From the NCBI GenBank assembly GCA_902783395.1, contig CACZRA010000152.1, forward strand, positions 1 to 8,192: a stretch of 8,192 bases of DNA, in the 5' to 3' direction. Numbering within the stretch: the stretch's first letter is position 1; each line of letters begins with the position of its first letter. A program made the position numbers and the translations under genes. Source of the DNA: an uncultured Lachnospiraceae bacterium (GTDB taxonomy: Bacteria > Bacillota > Clostridia > Lachnospirales > Lachnospiraceae). Below, in pieces: positions 6,548-8,192 of the stretch. Below the pieces are notes generated by a model. The model ran no database searches and was not told the origin of the DNA. It was given only the letters and a program-made list of their open reading frames with translations.

Positions 6548-7689
6548 TACTTTCTCACAAATTTTCTAAGCTGCGGTATCAGGGTCCGTAACTGATTCGA
6601 TGCATATCTTATCTCGTCTTCCGTTGTATGGGAAGATAGTGAGATACGGACGGTCGAATCAAGCTGCCAGGTTTCAGCGCACATTGCCTTCAGCGTTTCC
6701 GATGCCCGTACCTTATTTGAAGAGCATGCTGATCCGGACGAAATATATACTCCCTTTTCTTCAAGAGCGTGCAACAGCACCTCGGCTCTTACATCCCTTA
6801 TAGAGAGTGATATGATATAAGGTACATCTCCCCCGTTCAAAACCACACCATCAGTTTCGGACAGTCCTTCCATAAAGATCTTTTTCAGCTTTGTCATACG
6901 CTCATACGAGCCTTCTAAATCCTCATAAAGCTTTGAAGCTGCAAGGGCAAATCCTGCAACACCCGGAACATTTTCCGTACCCGATCTGTATCCTCCCTGA
7001 TGTCCTCCTCCGTGCATCAGAGGAGAAAGCTTTACTTTTTCCGATCTGAAGAGAAGACCGACTCCTTTGGGACCATGCAGCTTATGCGCGGACACCGATA
7101 GAAGATCGATGTTACTGTCCTTTGGGATGAGGCTGAGCTTTCCGAACCCCTGTACATCATCCACATGAAACACGCATTTCGGATTTTTTTCATGAACCAT
7201 TCTTCCGATATCGGAAACCGGCTGAAGTGCCCCGATCTCATTGTTCACATGCATGACCGAAACAATTGCCGTCTTGTCCCCGACAGCATCCTCCAGCTGA
7301 TCCGTGTCAATATGACCTTTACTGTCCACATCGATAAAATCCACCTTTGCGCCGATAGTACCGAGATATTCCACTGTCCTGAGAACCGCCGGATGCTCTA
7401 TCCTGGTCGTTACAACATGGTTCCCACTCCGCATATTCGCAAAATAGCTCCCGATGAGAGCTAAATTATCCGACTCCGTACCGCCGGAAGTAAAGATGAG
7501 CTCACTCTCCTTACATTTCAGGATATCGGACAGAGTCTTTTTTGCTTTTCTTATGTGCTGCTCCGCCTCGAAGCCTTTCCTGTGAAGACTGGCCGGATTA
7601 CCGTAATCCTCGGTCATGACCTTCTGTATAAGCTCCGCCACATCCGGATCCACCTTTGTCGTTGCCGAATTATCAAGATAGCATTCCAT
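6547..7689 (-). CDS. nifS: Cysteine desulfurase, NifS/IscS family (class V PLP enzyme)
   Basis: A 380-residue PLP enzyme that takes sulfur from L-cysteine, giving alanine and an enzyme-bound persulfide for Fe-S cluster assembly or tRNA thiolation. It opens with the family signature YLDNSATT. Other motifs are TSGGTESDN (about 67-76), EH at 98-99 for PLP stacking, HVDDVQ (about 175-180), SAHKLHGPKG with the PLP lysine at about 203, GGGHQGGYRSGTENV, and SSGSACSSN with the catalytic cysteine at about 322. The serine-rich active-site loop is the NifS/IscS type rather than SufS. The chosen ATG places the conserved N-terminus at residue 2. In-frame starts also exist at 7707 (ATG) and 7725 (TTG overlapping the mtaB stop), but they only add a non-conserved tail. 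No very strong ribosome site decides between 7689 and 7707. The TAA stop overlaps the rsmE start by one base. No IscU-like scaffold gene is visible, so the sulfur acceptor is unknown. Confidence 0.93.
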   Translation of the reverse strand: MECYLDNSATTKVDPDVAELIQKVMTEDYGNPASLHRKGFEAEQHIRKAKKTLSDILKCKESELIFTSGGTESDNLALIGSYFANMRSGNHVVTTRIEHPAVLRTVEYLGTIGAKVDFIDVDSKGHIDTDQLEDAVGDKTAIVSVMHVNNEIGALQPVSDIGRMVHEKNPKCVFHVDDVQGFGKLSLIPKDSNIDLLSVSAHKLHGPKGVGLLFRSEKVKLSPLMHGGGHQGGYRSGTENVPGVAGFALAASKLYEDLEGSYERMTKLKKIFMEGLSETDGVVLNGGDVPYIISLSIRDVRAEVLLHALEEKGVYISSGSACSSNKVRASETLKAMCAETWQLDSTVRISLSSHTTEDEIRYASNQLRTLIPQLRKFVRK

Positions 7690-7721
7690 GATCTTCTCTT
7701 TCTCCATTAAATAATGCGATG

Positions 7722-8192
7722 TCAATAAGCATTTAAGAGTATTATATCACCGTTTCTTTTCAGAGTTCCCTCTGCTATATCACCGGAAGCATAAGCTCCG
7801 CTGTCATCATAGACCTTTATATATTCTCTGGTATATCCGGTGATCATGTTTTTACCGCCGGTTCCTTCTGTATCCTCAAAAAGAACCTCCACCCTGCGTC
7901 CGGAAGAGATATAAAGGTCTTCAAACCTTTTCTTTTTTATATTGTTTATCCCGGAGAGCTTTACGGCTCTCTCATGCTTTTCGGCTTCGGAGAGCTGTCC
8001 CTGCATTCTGTCGGCCGCGGTACCTCTGCGTCTGGAATATTTAAAAATATGTGTTTCATAGAAATCCATGCTTTCCACAAACCGGATCGTCTCTTCGAAT
8101 TCCTCCCGGCTCTCTCCGGGAAAGCCGGCAATGATATCCGTGGTTACGGCTGGATCTTTGAAGTACTCTCGCAGCAAAGCTACCGATCTTTC
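7722..8192 (-). CDS. mtaB: MtaB-type tRNA methylthiotransferase, C-terminal part (5' end outside window)
   Basis: Partial gene of 156 codons, open to the right window edge, ending in TGA. MtaB is a radical SAM enzyme that adds the 2-methylthio group to N6-threonylcarbamoyladenosine at position 37 of tRNAs reading ANN codons. The visible part starts in the radical SAM barrel: TTDIIAGFPGE near residues 17-27, then a FEET and FYETHIFKYSRRRGT stretch typical of methylthiotransferases, where the KYSRR.GT form points to MtaB over MiaB or RimO. The last 60 or so residues (EVLFED..., GYTREYIKV) fit a TRAM RNA-binding domain. The N-terminal UPF0004 domain and the CxxxCxxC cluster motif lie outside the window and cannot be checked. 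The stop is 32 bases before the chosen start of the next gene, a cysteine desulfurase that could supply sulfur for its iron-sulfur clusters. Family assignment is strong; the exact member is inferred from motifs. Confidence 0.88.
   Translation of the reverse strand, partial: ERSVALLREYFKDPAVTTDIIAGFPGESREEFEETIRFVESMDFYETHIFKYSRRRGTAADRMQGQLSEAEKHERAVKLSGINNIKKKRFEDLYISSGRRVEVLFEDTEGTGGKNMITGYTREYIKVYDDSGAYASGDIAEGTLKRNGDIILLNAY

Overview
All eight genes in this window lie on the minus strand, so transcription runs from position 8192 towards position 1. The protein families, the moderate GC content, the Shine-Dalgarno sites and the lipoprotein signals point to a Bacillota member of class Clostridia. 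A Lachnospiraceae-type organism is most likely, but this rests on gene content recognised by eye, not on a phylogeny.

Right part (8192 to 5807): three RNA-modification and sulfur genes. These are the C-terminal part of a MtaB-type tRNA methylthiotransferase, a NifS/IscS-type cysteine desulfurase and the 16S rRNA methyltransferase RsmE. They are tightly packed; the rsmE start overlaps the desulfurase stop by one base.

Middle part (5797 to 789): a sugar-sensing cassette that begins only 9 bases after rsmE. Its order is a membrane-anchored periplasmic-binding protein, a YesM/LytS-type histidine kinase, a YesN-type response regulator with an AraC-like DNA-binding end, and a XylF-like lipoprotein. 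The first three genes match the architecture of the described XylFII-LytS-YesN xylose-sensing system of Clostridium beijerinckii. In that model a tethered binding protein presents sugar to the kinase, the kinase phosphorylates the regulator, and the regulator activates a sugar ABC transporter. The ligand here cannot be read from sequence.

Left part (788 to 1): a 181-base intergenic region rich in inverted repeats, followed by the first 202 codons of a ChvE-like multiple-sugar-binding lipoprotein. That protein is the likely start of an ABC transporter operon continuing off the left edge and the most plausible target of the regulator. It has an alanine/acidic tandem-repeat linker, and its codon use suggests much higher expression than the genes upstream.

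No RNA genes, insertion sequences, CRISPR arrays or phage genes were seen. The most interesting points are the signalling cassette joined directly to translation-related genes, three sugar-binding proteins of three types in one locus, and the repeated TTGTG/CACAA half-sites between the cassette and its probable target.
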